Source: Amycolatopsis thermoflava N1165 (GTDB lineage: Bacteria; Actinomycetota; Actinomycetes; Mycobacteriales; Pseudonocardiaceae). From it: DNA of 64,000 nucleotides. Shown here one piece after another: positions 1-8,000 of this stretch. Location: contig NZ_KI421511.1 in NCBI RefSeq assembly GCF_000473265.1, positions 3,881,560 to 3,945,559 of the forward strand, in the 5' to 3' direction. Under the pieces are notes generated by a model. The model worked only from the letters and a program-made list of their open reading frames with translations. It did no database searches and had not been told where the DNA came from. The translations under genes and the position numbers were made by a program. Position 1 is the stretch's first letter. Each line of letters starts with the position of its first letter.

Positions 1-18
1 CAGGGCGCCTACCGCTGA
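1..18 (+). CDS. Possible 3' tail of a gene entering from the left
   Basis: The first 18 bases read QGAYR and a TGA stop in frame 1. This may be the end of a plus-strand gene that begins outside the window. Only six codons are visible, so the frame rests on the stop alone. A diverged copy of the bases around this stop occurs near 208-219, which resembles other gene tails in the window. No function can be given. Confidence 0.2.
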   Translation, partial: QGAYR

Positions 19-305
19 GCCGGCACGGCACGGCCGGCGAGCACGCCAGGCTCGCCGGCCGGCCGCGAGCAGGCCCGCGGTCCGCAGAGCGGCGAGTTCC
101 TCGCCACCGTGGCCCGAGCGCGGTTCGCCCGCACGACAGCCACCCGAGCCCGGCACCGCGCCACGGCGCGAGAAGACCCGCGGTCGCCGCCAGGCAGAGC
201 ACCACCCGCTGAGCCGGGGGAACCGCGCGGACCGGTCGGCGAGCACGCCAGGCTCGCGCAGAGCGCCCTTCGTGCCGCCGCGGGCCGGTCCTGAGCGGCG
301 CAGCA
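19..305. repeat. Gene-free stretch with a diverged direct repeat
   Basis: No convincing gene lies here. The 21 bases at 35-55 recur exactly at 237-257, and the bases around the stop at 13-24 (CCGCTGAGCCGG) recur at 208-219. The two segments therefore form a direct repeat with an offset of about 200 bases. The pattern resembles the duplicated gene tails near 19.8 kb and 56.5 kb. Confidence 0.55.
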
Positions 306-1196
306 CTACGCGCGAGCCGCCAGGAACTCGTCGATCTCCTGGCGGTTAGGCGCAGTGGCCGGGCCGGGGCGGAGCACGGCCATCGCGGCGGCGGCGTTCG
401 CCCGGCGGGCCGCCATGGCCAGGTCCGCTCCGGCCAGCAGCTCCGCCGCGAGGACTCCGCAATGCGCGTCGCCCGCGCCGTTGGTGTCCACGGGCTCCAC
501 CGGGAAACCCGGGATCGTCCGCACCTCGCCGTTCTCGGCCAGCAGGCAGCCGGCCGGGCCGTCGCGGACGACGACCGTTCCGCCGAGCGCCAACGCGGCC
601 TCCGTCAGCGAGTCCTTTCCGGACAGTGCGCGAGCCTCGGCGGCGTTGCAGCTCAGGATGTCCACGTGCGGCAGCACGAGGTCCAGCGGCAGGTCGGCGG
701 CGAGCGGGCCGGGGTCGAGCAGCACCCGCGCCGGCACGGTCGGCAGCCACGCCGCCAGCGCCGCGCGGTTCGGCGCGTGCGCGAGCGAGTACCCGCTGAC
801 GTACACCAGGTCGGCCGCCGCCACCGGCACGTCGTCCAGCCGGCCCGGCGCGAGCATCCCCTCGGCGCCGGTGCCGGTCACGAACGTCCGCTCACCACCG
901 GAATCGACCAGCACCACGCACACCCCGGTGTCCACATCGGACAACGGAGCCTGGGCCACCCCGATTCCCTCCGCCGCCAGCGCCGCCCGGACCGCGTCGC
1001 CGAACCGGCCCGTTCCGTGGGCGCCGGCGTAGACCACTTCGGCGCCGGAGCGGGCCGCGGCGGCCATCACGTTGAAGCCGCCACCGGGCGTGAGGTCCAT
1101 CCCATCCGCCAGCACGTCACCGCCGCGCCGCGGCAGCTCCGGCACCCGCAGCACCAGGTCGACGATCACCTGTCCGGTATGGACGAGCCTGCTCAC
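306..1196 (-). CDS. PfkB-family carbohydrate kinase (ribokinase-like)
   Basis: A 296-residue cytosolic sugar or nucleoside kinase that would phosphorylate its substrate with ATP. Near the N-terminus GGGFN matches the PfkB glycine-rich substrate-binding signature. Near the C-terminus DTNGAGD matches the second signature, with its catalytic Asp and anion hole. The GTG start at 1196 overlaps the permease stop as GTGA, so the gene is the last of a coupled four-gene operon: GntR regulator, ADP-ribosylglycohydrolase, NCS1 permease, this kinase. That context favours a ribosyl compound or nucleoside as substrate, for example phosphorylation of ribose or a nucleoside after uptake. The substrate is inferred; the family call is strong. 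Confidence 0.9.
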   Translation of the reverse strand: MSRLVHTGQVIVDLVLRVPELPRRGGDVLADGMDLTPGGGFNVMAAAARSGAEVVYAGAHGTGRFGDAVRAALAAEGIGVAQAPLSDVDTGVCVVLVDSGGERTFVTGTGAEGMLAPGRLDDVPVAAADLVYVSGYSLAHAPNRAALAAWLPTVPARVLLDPGPLAADLPLDLVLPHVDILSCNAAEARALSGKDSLTEAALALGGTVVVRDGPAGCLLAENGEVRTIPGFPVEPVDTNGAGDAHCGVLAAELLAGADLAMAARRANAAAAMAVLRPGPATAPNRQEIDEFLAARA

Positions 1197-2635
1197 CGCG
1201 ACGCCGTCCGCGCGCCGCCGAGCAGCCCGTACAGGCCGCCGGCCACGACGAGCGTGATCAGCCAGCCCAGCCCGTTCTGCCCCGGCCACGTGTTCGCGAA
1301 CGGCCCGGTGAACCACACGTCCTCGCCGGTCCCCGCGGTGGTGAACAGGTACCCGGTGACGATGCCCGCGGCCCACGCCAGCAGCGCGCGCGGCTCGATG
1401 CCGGCCCGGTACCAGTACACGCTGGTGCGGCGCAGGTCCATCAGCCCGGCCGGGTCGTAGTGCCTGCGGCGCAGCATGTCCACGCCGAACACGCCGACCC
1501 ACGCGGTGATCGGCACCGCGAGCAGGCTGATGAACGCGATGAACGGCCCGTAGAAGTTGTCCGCGACCAGCATGAAGTACGCGGCCCCGGCGAAGGTGAC
1601 GATCACGTCGACCACCACCGCGTACACCCGCTTGATCCGGATGCCCAGGGTCAGCGTGGTCAGTCCCGCGGAGTACACCGACAGGTGGTTGGACAGCAGG
1701 AGCCCGCCGAACGCGGCCAGCAGGTACGGGACCGCCATCCACGCGGGCAGCATCGACCGGATCGCGGCGACCGGGTCGTCGGCCTGCGCGAGCGTGGGGT
1801 CGCCCGCGGAGAGCAGGCTGCCAAGGCCGATCAGGAGCACCAGCGGGATCCCCGCGCCCGCCGCGGCGGACAGCACGAGCGACCCGTTGCGCACCGCGGG
1901 CGACTGGTAGCGCGACATGTCGGCCGAGGCGTTCGCCCAGCCGATGCCGGTGCCGGCCGCGATCGTCCCGACCCCGGCGATCATCGCGCCCACCGACGCC
2001 GGCTCGGCGGCCCCGACCGCGCTCCAGTCGATGGTCGCGACCAGGTTCACCGCGACCACGATGTTGAGCGCGCCGAAGATCCACGTCGCCCAGCGCTGCA
2101 CGGCGACCAGCACCGCGTGCCCGAGCCCGGACACCACCACGGTGCACGCGACGAACACCGCGATGCAGGCGATGGTCAGCACCGGCGTGGCCTTCGCGTC
2201 CGACGCGGTGCCGAACACGATGGCGCACAGGGACAACAGGGCGAACGCGGCGGTCGTGGTGTTGACCGTCTCCCAGCCCAGCCGCGACAGCAGCGACACC
2301 ACGGTCGGCCCGGCGTTGCCGTGCACGCCGAACACCGCGCGGGACAACGTCAGGCCTGGCGCTCCCCCGCGCCGCCCGGCGATCGACACCGCGCCGACGA
2401 TCGCGAACGACCCGACCGACCCGATCACCGCGACGATCGCGGCCTGCCAGAACGTCAGCCCCTGGATCGCGACCAGCGTCGCGCCGAGCGGCAGACCGAG
2501 GATGGAGATGTTCGCGGCGAACCACACCCAGAACAGCTGCCCGGGCCTGCCGGTGCGTTCGGCCTCGGGGACCGGTTCGATGCCGCGGGTCTCCAATGCA
2601 CCCGCGCGGGACTCGACAGCGGTGTCAGTCGCCAT
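1193..2635 (-). CDS. NCS1-family permease (purine/cytosine permease-like)
   Basis: A 480-residue inner-membrane transporter with about twelve hydrophobic segments, the length usual for nucleobase:cation symporter-1 proteins. The N-terminal segment around FWVWFAANISILGLPLGA is typical of cytosine permease/CodB relatives, and a helix break around GIGWANASAD matches the family's substrate region. It likely imports a nucleobase or nucleoside with H+ or Na+. The ATG at 2635 lies one base after the ADP-ribosylglycohydrolase stop, and the 3' end overlaps the kinase start by four bases. Substrate choice (cytosine, a purine, or a ribosylated base) cannot be read from the sequence. Confidence 0.9.
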   Translation of the reverse strand: MATDTAVESRAGALETRGIEPVPEAERTGRPGQLFWVWFAANISILGLPLGATLVAIQGLTFWQAAIVAVIGSVGSFAIVGAVSIAGRRGGAPGLTLSRAVFGVHGNAGPTVVSLLSRLGWETVNTTTAAFALLSLCAIVFGTASDAKATPVLTIACIAVFVACTVVVSGLGHAVLVAVQRWATWIFGALNIVVAVNLVATIDWSAVGAAEPASVGAMIAGVGTIAAGTGIGWANASADMSRYQSPAVRNGSLVLSAAAGAGIPLVLLIGLGSLLSAGDPTLAQADDPVAAIRSMLPAWMAVPYLLAAFGGLLLSNHLSVYSAGLTTLTLGIRIKRVYAVVVDVIVTFAGAAYFMLVADNFYGPFIAFISLLAVPITAWVGVFGVDMLRRRHYDPAGLMDLRRTSVYWYRAGIEPRALLAWAAGIVTGYLFTTAGTGEDVWFTGPFANTWPGQNGLGWLITLVVAGGLYGLLGGARTASR

Positions 2636-2636
2636 G

Positions 2637-3632
2637 TCACTTCCTTCCACGAATTTCCAGCAGCCCGTCGACGACGGGGCCGAGGTCCAGCCGGTTGACC
2701 GTGAGAACGGTGCCGACCGGTCCGGCGGGCAGTCCGGCGAAGCCGTGCTGCGCGCCGAGGATCGCGCCGCACATCGCGGCGACGGTGTCGGTGTCGCCGC
2801 CCAGTCCGGCGGCGAGGGTGAGGGCGTCGGCGGGCCGGTCACCGAGCGCCTGCGCCAGCGCGATCGCCGCGACCACCGATTCCTGCGCCGCGACCGAGGT
2901 GCCGATCACCTGGTAGACGGCGTCGGCGAGGGTCGCGGTGTCCATTCCGGACACCCAGTCGCGAGCCCAGCGGATGCGCGCCGCGATGTCGCCGCCCGCG
3001 CTCCAGGCGCCGCGGCCGGCACCGGCGGCAGCCGCCGCCTCGGCGTGGTCGAGCGCTTCGGGCAGGGACGCGCCGTCCACTCCCGCGGACACGGCCGCCG
3101 CGATGGCCGCGGCCGCAGCGATGCCGAGGCTCGAGTTGTGTGTGACCAGACTGGCTTCGGTCACGGCGTCCAGCAGGCGGTCCAGCTCCGGCGGGGTCGC
3201 GATCGCCACCGGCGTGATCCGCATGGCGGCGCCGTTCGTGCTGCCCCCGCGCCCGGCCTCGGCCGGGTCGGCGCCCGACTGGAGCAGGTCCAGCGCGCGT
3301 TTCGTGGACGGGCCGAGCAGGTCGGCCGAGCCGCGCCGGATCATGTCGGCTTCCCAGTCGAGCAGCGCGCGGGCGAACACCAGCGGGTCGATCCGGCCGT
3401 CGCCGTCGATGAGCAGCCGCGCCAGCAGCAGGGCCTGTTCGGTGTCGTCGGTGATGGACCCGGCCGGCATGCCGGGCGCGATCGGCTGGTCCGCCACGGC
3501 GTCCACGAGCGTGTCGATCCGCCCGTAGCGGCGGGTGATTTCGGTTCGCGACATCGACTGCGTCGGCATGCCCAGCGCGTCGCCGAGGGCGAGCCCGGCG
3601 AACGCGCCGAGCGCCCGGTCCCGCGCGCTCAC
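2637..3632 (-). CDS. ADP-ribosylglycohydrolase family protein
   Basis: A 331-residue all-helical hydrolase of the DraG/ARH family. The N-terminal block GALGDALGMPTQ and the metal-binding motif SITDDTEQ (dinuclear Mg site) are present. The C-terminal GLGGDTDTVAAMCGA supplies the second Asp cluster. Family members cleave N- or O-glycosidic bonds to ADP-ribose or related ribosyl groups. Its position between a GntR regulator and a permease-kinase pair suggests a catabolic N-ribosyl hydrolase rather than a protein de-ADP-ribosylating enzyme. The GTG start at 3632 overlaps the regulator stop by four bases. Its exact substrate is unknown. Confidence 0.9.
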   Translation of the reverse strand: MSARDRALGAFAGLALGDALGMPTQSMSRTEITRRYGRIDTLVDAVADQPIAPGMPAGSITDDTEQALLLARLLIDGDGRIDPLVFARALLDWEADMIRRGSADLLGPSTKRALDLLQSGADPAEAGRGGSTNGAAMRITPVAIATPPELDRLLDAVTEASLVTHNSSLGIAAAAAIAAAVSAGVDGASLPEALDHAEAAAAAGAGRGAWSAGGDIAARIRWARDWVSGMDTATLADAVYQVIGTSVAAQESVVAAIALAQALGDRPADALTLAAGLGGDTDTVAAMCGAILGAQHGFAGLPAGPVGTVLTVNRLDLGPVVDGLLEIRGRK

Positions 3633-4345
3633 CGGCGGCCGAACGTGAGGTGGAACTGGAACCGCGCCGGGTCCAGGAGGCTGACGACGTGCTCGACGAG
3701 ACCACCCGCCGCGTCGGTGCTCGTGCGGACCGCGCGGAGGAACAGCGTGCCTGGCGGCCGTTCCAGCAGCGCCGCGGTCTCCGGGGTCAGCGCCTCGGTG
3801 CCGATCCACTGCTCACCACCTTCGGCGCGCAGACCGGCGTCGGCGAGCGTCGCGGTCAGCGAGCCGCGCACCAAGCCTCGCTCCGGCAGCCCGGCGAGCG
3901 CGCCGGTGCCCGGGACGAGCGCGACTTCCAGCGACACCGGGCCGGCGGCCTGGTCGCGACGCAACCGGCGGATCGAGACGAACGACTCGACCCCGAAGCG
4001 CTCGGCGAGGGCGTCGTCGCGGACGTGCTCGATCGCCAGCAGGTCGGTGGTGATCTCGAACCCGGACCGGGCGAGCGCGGTGGCCCAGCCGACGGCCTGG
4101 TCCAGCTCGACGCCGTCGAAGGTGACGAACGAACCGACACCGCTCTCCGTCGCGATCAGCTCGCGCCGCTGCAGTTCGGACAGGGCGCTGCGGACCGTGC
4201 CCCGGCTGACCTGGTACCGCTGCGCCAGCTGGTGCTCCCCGGGCAACCGCTCACCGCGCGCCAGCCTGCCCGTCCGGATCTGCTCGGCGAGATCGGTGAC
4301 CAGGCGGTGCCGCTTGGAAAAACCGACCTGTTCAGTCCTGTCCAT
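3629..4345 (-). CDS. GntR-family regulator, HutC/UbiC-associated type
   Basis: A 238-residue repressor-type regulator. Residues about 10-75 form the winged helix (LPGEHQLAQRYQVSRGTVR is the recognition region). Residues about 90-235 form a UTRA ligand domain with RFQFHLTFGRR at the end. It heads the operon and probably controls it in response to a transported compound or its product. The ATG at 4345 sits six bases after a good -10 box (TAATGT on the minus strand, 4357-4352), so the mRNA is probably leaderless. ACCTGT/ACAGGT half-sites directly upstream suggest autoregulation. Confidence 0.9.
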   Translation of the reverse strand: MDRTEQVGFSKRHRLVTDLAEQIRTGRLARGERLPGEHQLAQRYQVSRGTVRSALSELQRRELIATESGVGSFVTFDGVELDQAVGWATALARSGFEITTDLLAIEHVRDDALAERFGVESFVSIRRLRRDQAAGPVSLEVALVPGTGALAGLPERGLVRGSLTATLADAGLRAEGGEQWIGTEALTPETAALLERPPGTLFLRAVRTSTDAAGGLVEHVVSLLDPARFQFHLTFGRR

Positions 4346-4369
4346 ACCTGTACATTACCCCGGACAGGT
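4346..4369 (-). promoter_or_regulatory. Promoter and candidate GntR operator
   Basis: Inverted half-sites ACCTGT (4346-4351) and ACAGGT (4364-4369), 12 bases apart, lie directly before the gntR start codon. The -10 hexamer TAATGT (minus strand, 4357-4352) lies between them. A repressor bound here would block the promoter. Further CCTGT copies lie just inside the gene near 4327 and 4338. Binding is inferred. Confidence 0.5.
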
Positions 4370-4433
4370 GACGGAACGCGAGCCCACCCGAATGGCGGCG
4401 GCACGCTGACCCGCCCGGAGCTATGAACTACCC

Positions 4434-5300
4434 ATGCGCCGCAGCATGTTCGTCCTCCTGGTCGCCGCCTGCACGTTGCTCGCCTCGACGCTCACCGCGT
4501 CCGCGCAACCCCGCTACCGGCACTACGTCGCGCTCGGCGACTCCTACACGGCGGGCCCACTGATCCCGCTGCAGCGCGTGGACCCCGTCGGCTGCCTCCG
4601 CTCGACCGGGAACTACCCGTCGCTGCTGGCGATCGCCTTGCGGGTCGGCGCGTTCACCGACGTCTCGTGCAGCGGCGCGGACACCCACGACATGGTCGCC
4701 CCGCAGGACGTGGTCCTCGGCCCGAACCCACCGCAACTGGACGCCCTGCGCCCGGACACCGACCTGGTCACGCTCGGCATCGGCGGCAACGACTACGGCG
4801 TTTTCGGCACGATCATCGGCACCTGCCCGGGCCTGCGCGCCTCCGATCCCACCGGCAACCCCTGCGAGCGCCACTTCACCGTCGACGGCGTCGACACCAT
4901 CAAGGCCCGGCTGCCGCAGACGCAGGCGAACGTCACCGCCGTGCTCGGCGAGATTCACGACCGCGCGCCGGAGGCCGAGGTGCTGGTGATCGGCTACCCG
5001 CGCATCGCGCCGCCGTCGGGCACCTGCCCGGACGTGCTGCCCTTCGCCGACGGCGACTACCCGTGGCTCAACAGCGTGGAGGAAGAACTCAACGCGGCGT
5101 TGGAAAAGGCGGTCGCGGACGACGGCGACGCGTCCTATGTGGACACTTTCGGGCCGTCACTGGGCCACGACGCGTGCGCCCCGCCGGGGCAGGCGTGGAT
5201 CAACGGCAAGGACCTCAAGCCGTGGGCCGCGAACTACCACCCGTTCTTCACCGGGATGCAGGGCGTCGCCGCGGTGACGTACGCGCAACTACGCGATTGA
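4434..5300 (+). CDS. Secreted SGNH/GDSL hydrolase (esterase/lipase)
   Basis: A 288-residue exported serine esterase. Residues 1-24 form a Sec signal peptide ending in ASA-Q. Block I is GDSYTAG (nucleophile Ser), block III is GGND (oxyanion Asn), and the C-terminal YHPF supplies the catalytic His. Several Cys (in SCSGAD, TCPG, PCER, TCPD, DACAPP) suggest disulfides like those of Streptomyces extracellular lipases. It probably cleaves acyl esters or lipids outside the cell. It stands alone and converges on the following ATPase gene with a 12-base overlap. Confidence 0.92.
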   Translation: MRRSMFVLLVAACTLLASTLTASAQPRYRHYVALGDSYTAGPLIPLQRVDPVGCLRSTGNYPSLLAIALRVGAFTDVSCSGADTHDMVAPQDVVLGPNPPQLDALRPDTDLVTLGIGGNDYGVFGTIIGTCPGLRASDPTGNPCERHFTVDGVDTIKARLPQTQANVTAVLGEIHDRAPEAEVLVIGYPRIAPPSGTCPDVLPFADGDYPWLNSVEEELNAALEKAVADDGDASYVDTFGPSLGHDACAPPGQAWINGKDLKPWAANYHPFFTGMQGVAAVTYAQLRD

Positions 5301-5735
5301 CCGCTCGAACCCGAGGTGGTTCGGCAGCTGCCAGGTCATCGACACCGTGGTGCCCTCGTCGGTCGCCATGACCTCGACGTGCCCGGCGAGCCCGCGGATG
5401 AGCCGGAGCCCGCGGCCGTCGGACATCGAGCGCCCCGGCGGCGGTGTCTTCCAGCGGCCGCGGTCGATGACGGTGACGGCGATCAGGTCGTGGTCCCGGC
5501 TCGCGTGCAGTTCGACCGGGCCGTCCGTGCCCTCCGGGTAGGCGTGGGTCACCGAGTTCGTCAGCGCCTCGTAGCCGGCGAGACCGATCGCGTGCGCGAG
5601 GTGACCCGGGAGGTCGAGGTCCTGCGCCCAGCGCACGAGCTCGTACCGCAGCGCCGTGATGTCACGGGGCGAAGCGGGCCAGCGGCAGTGCAGGCTGGTC
5701 TCGGTGCACCCCGACGGCCTGGGAGTCCTGTCCAT
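5289..5735 (-). CDS. HATPase_c protein, RsbW/SpoIIAB-like anti-sigma kinase type
   Basis: A small single-domain GHKL ATPase of about 148 residues. The N box EALTNSVTHAYP, the G1 box DRGRW and the G2 box SDGRGLRLI are visible, as in streptomycete anti-sigma regulators that bind a sigma factor or anti-sigma antagonist. No partner gene is adjacent. I chose the ATG at 5735, preceded by GGGGAAG; a GTG at 5756 is the alternative. A much stronger Shine-Dalgarno sequence (GGAGGTG, minus strand 5784-5778) drives a 36-codon reading frame in another phase that overlaps this start. Confidence 0.85.
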   Translation of the reverse strand: MDRTPRPSGCTETSLHCRWPASPRDITALRYELVRWAQDLDLPGHLAHAIGLAGYEALTNSVTHAYPEGTDGPVELHASRDHDLIAVTVIDRGRWKTPPPGRSMSDGRGLRLIRGLAGHVEVMATDEGTTVSMTWQLPNHLGFERSIA

Positions 5736-5772
5736 CGGTCTTCCCCACTCGAACACCTACAGGTTCGTCCAT
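5662..5772 (-). CDS. Possible 36-codon upstream overlapping ORF
   Basis: An ATG at 5772 follows GGAGGTG with five bases between, the best ribosome site in this stretch. The frame runs 36 codons and stops at 5662, inside the ATPase gene but in a different phase. It could be a leader peptide that couples translation of the ATPase gene, or an accident. The peptide begins MDEPVGVRVG and resembles nothing I recognise. Confidence 0.25.
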   Translation of the reverse strand: MDEPVGVRVGKTDGQDSQAVGVHRDQPALPLARFAP

Positions 5773-5922
5773 CTTCACACCTCCGAGTGAACCGCTGAAG
5801 GGTCCTTGTGCCCTTCCCTGGCAATTGCACTGATTTGCCGTTTCCAACGCCGACCGGTGGCGGAACCGTTCGCGTCGCACCCCCGTCACAGCTCCGGTTC
5901 GTGATCAACTGGGAGCGGTGAC

Positions 5923-7212
5923 GTGTCGTACAAGGTGACGGGTGTTCTGGCGGCGGCCTGTGCGGTCGTGGTGCTCGCCGGATGTGGTTCCGACGGCGGG
6001 CGAGCGGCTGCGCCGCCCGTGTCCAGCAGCTCGGCGCCGTCCGCGCCGCGGGAACCGCTTCCGGCCGAGTTCGACGCCGCCCGCGGCTGGTCGATCAGCG
6101 CGGACCAGGACGTCGAGTTCGCGCACCCGACCGGCGCGCCGGAAGCCCGCCTCTTGCTGGTGCGGGCGAGCGGGCCGGACGGGGTGCACATGGTCGCGCA
6201 CGACGCCGTCACCGGGGCGGTCCGGTGGCGCAGCGTGCCCGTGCCGGAACCGGAGGGCGACCTCGACTCCACCGTGTTCGTGACCAGCGACGGCGGGCGC
6301 GAGTACGCGGTGCTGGCCACCACCGGCACGGGCGAGGACAACGGCGTCGACAAGCCCGCGCGGAGCACGCACCTCTACGTGTACGGCACGGACTCGTCCG
6401 GCACGGCGGTCACGCCCGAACGGGACGTCAGTCTGCCCGTCAGGTCCGGCGACTACTGGGCGCAATCCGACGGCCGCGTGTTCCTGGAGAACGGCGACAC
6501 GGTGACCGTGGTGCGCGTCGCGGACGGCAGCATGACCAGCTACCCGGAGGACGACGCCGGGCTGCGCCCGCCGAAGGAGTGCCCGCACGCCATCGGGTCG
6601 TGCGCCGACCGGATGGCCGTGGTCGCGGCGACCGCGAGCGGGCCGCTGGTGCAGGGCTTCCAGTCGTTCTGGGTGCCGGGCGCGTGGATCAGCGACGACG
6701 TCAAGCCGGCAGGCGCGAGCTCGAACGAGGGTTTCCGCAACGTCGAGGTCGTCGGTTCCCCCGACGGGCAGTCGGTCCTCGCCGGCTGGCCGACCGAGGA
6801 CCCCACCGAGTGGTTGTGGGCGCTGCACGACGCCGCCACCGGACAGGTTCGCGGCTCCGTGAAGTGCGACCTCGACGGCGCGACCGCCCACGGTCCGTCC
6901 GGCCTCGAACCGGTGGTCTCCGGCCACTACCTGCTCGCCGGTCGCGTCGCGTTCGACCTGTCGACCGGGAAGGGCCGCTGCTTCGCCGAGACTTCGGACC
7001 GGCGCGCGATCGAGCTGACGGCGATCGGCGGCGACACCGCCTACGGCACCGCGGGCAGCGACGACACGCCGGTGAGCGTGTCCCTGAGCACCGGCAAGGC
7101 GACGCCGCTGCCCGACGGCACCAAGGTCCCGGACGGCGTCGCGGCCGGCTCAGCGTACCTGGGCACGGCCACCAACGGCGGCGAGCGCATCCTCGTCTAC
7201 CCGCCCGCCTAG
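5923..7212 (+). CDS. Lipoprotein with PQQ/beta-propeller-like repeats, unknown function
   Basis: A 429-residue exported protein. The signal peptide ends in the lipobox LAGC (Cys about 21), followed by a Ser/Ala/Pro-rich linker, so it should be anchored outside the membrane. The body has repeated beta-strand blocks with patterns such as HDAVTGAVRWRS and LSTGKATPL, the A-T-G-x-x-W style of PQQ-like propeller blades. The GTG start at 5923 fixes a proper signal peptide. No enzyme motif is seen. The DinB gene follows nine bases downstream and may be cotranscribed. Confidence 0.8.
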   Translation: MSYKVTGVLAAACAVVVLAGCGSDGGRAAAPPVSSSSAPSAPREPLPAEFDAARGWSISADQDVEFAHPTGAPEARLLLVRASGPDGVHMVAHDAVTGAVRWRSVPVPEPEGDLDSTVFVTSDGGREYAVLATTGTGEDNGVDKPARSTHLYVYGTDSSGTAVTPERDVSLPVRSGDYWAQSDGRVFLENGDTVTVVRVADGSMTSYPEDDAGLRPPKECPHAIGSCADRMAVVAATASGPLVQGFQSFWVPGAWISDDVKPAGASSNEGFRNVEVVGSPDGQSVLAGWPTEDPTEWLWALHDAATGQVRGSVKCDLDGATAHGPSGLEPVVSGHYLLAGRVAFDLSTGKGRCFAETSDRRAIELTAIGGDTAYGTAGSDDTPVSVSLSTGKATPLPDGTKVPDGVAAGSAYLGTATNGGERILVYPPA

Positions 7213-7221
7213 AGTGAGCCG

Positions 7222-7713
7222 ATGACCAGGGGTGATCTGGGGCCGCCCAGCCTGAACGCGGACGAGAAGACGACGCTCGTGACCTTCCTCGATTACCTGC
7301 GGGAATCGATCATCGCGAAGGCAGACGGCTTGCCGGACGAGGCAGCGCGCACCGCCGGGGTCCCGTCCGGCACGAGCCTGCTGCGGCTCGTGAAGCACCT
7401 GATCGCGGTCGAGCACAACTGGTTCGTGTGGGCCTACGCGGGCGAAGAGGTCGAGCTGTGGGACGACGAAGCGTTCCCCGGGCCCGCGGACACGGCCGAA
7501 ACGCTGTTCGCCGAGTACCGCGCGATGGTCGAACGCTGCGACGCGATCATCGCCGCCTGCCCGGATCTGGACCGCCCGGGCGCCCGATCGCTGCGGAAGA
7601 CCGAGCCGCCGTCGATGCGCTGGCTGCTCGTGCACATGATCGAGGAGACCGCGCGGCACGCCGGGCACGCCGACATCCTGCGCGAACAGGCCGACGGCTC
7701 CGTCGGCCGGTGA
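7222..7713 (+). CDS. DinB-family (DUF664) protein
   Basis: A 163-residue four-helix protein of the DinB/DUF664 superfamily. Candidate metal-ligand histidines lie in VKHLIAVEHNW (about residues 55-65) and in VHMIEETARHAGHAD near the C-terminus. These proteins are often thiol-dependent metalloenzymes (mycothiol or bacillithiol transferases) but most are uncharacterised. The neighbours give no substrate. The ATG at 7222 follows the lipoprotein stop closely. Confidence 0.88.
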   Translation: MTRGDLGPPSLNADEKTTLVTFLDYLRESIIAKADGLPDEAARTAGVPSGTSLLRLVKHLIAVEHNWFVWAYAGEEVELWDDEAFPGPADTAETLFAEYRAMVERCDAIIAACPDLDRPGARSLRKTEPPSMRWLLVHMIEETARHAGHADILREQADGSVGR

Positions 7714-7965
7714 CGGCTCCGGGACGCGCGCCTCGGTGAGTGTCCTGCAGGCGCGGTACGGCGGCTCCGCCCTGCGCGACCGCGGCCCCATCCCGAGTGG
7801 GGCGCGGCCGACTACGTGCGGGCCGTCCGGCGGCAGGTTCCCGCGGAGTTCGACGCCGGATTGGCGGTTGGCCACCTCGCCTGGATCGGAGCTACGGTGC
7901 CGGACTCCACCCTCCGGTTGCCGAAATCCCCGACAGCATCACCTGAACCCAAGACCGGACGGCGC
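7714..7965. other. Intergenic stretch, possible gene remnant
   Basis: No gene with clean start, length and codon pattern is visible between the DinB stop and the valS terminator. A protein-like segment, EWGAADYVRAVRRQVPAE, reads from about 7797 in one frame and seems to continue a segment (ALRDRGPIP) in another. A frameshifted remnant is possible. I cannot name its family. Confidence 0.3.
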
Positions 7966-7990
7966 CGGGACGGGCGCGAGGCCCGTCCCG
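7966..7990 (-). terminator. Hairpin terminator after valS
   Basis: A perfect ten-base stem (CGGGACGGGC at 7966-7975 with GCCCGTCCCG at 7981-7990) and a five-base loop begin 11 bases past the valS stop on the minus strand. There is no long T tract, as is common in high-GC actinobacteria. It may also stop read-through from the plus strand. Confidence 0.75.
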
Positions 7991-8000
7991 AACCGCGTGC

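Noticed and set aside
306..2525. A single 739-codon minus-strand frame that seems to fuse a long Arg-rich protein to a PfkB kinase
   Set aside because: The first 440 codons are the out-of-phase shadow of the NCS1 permease, which has clean helices and family motifs in another frame. The kinase starts at GTG 1196.
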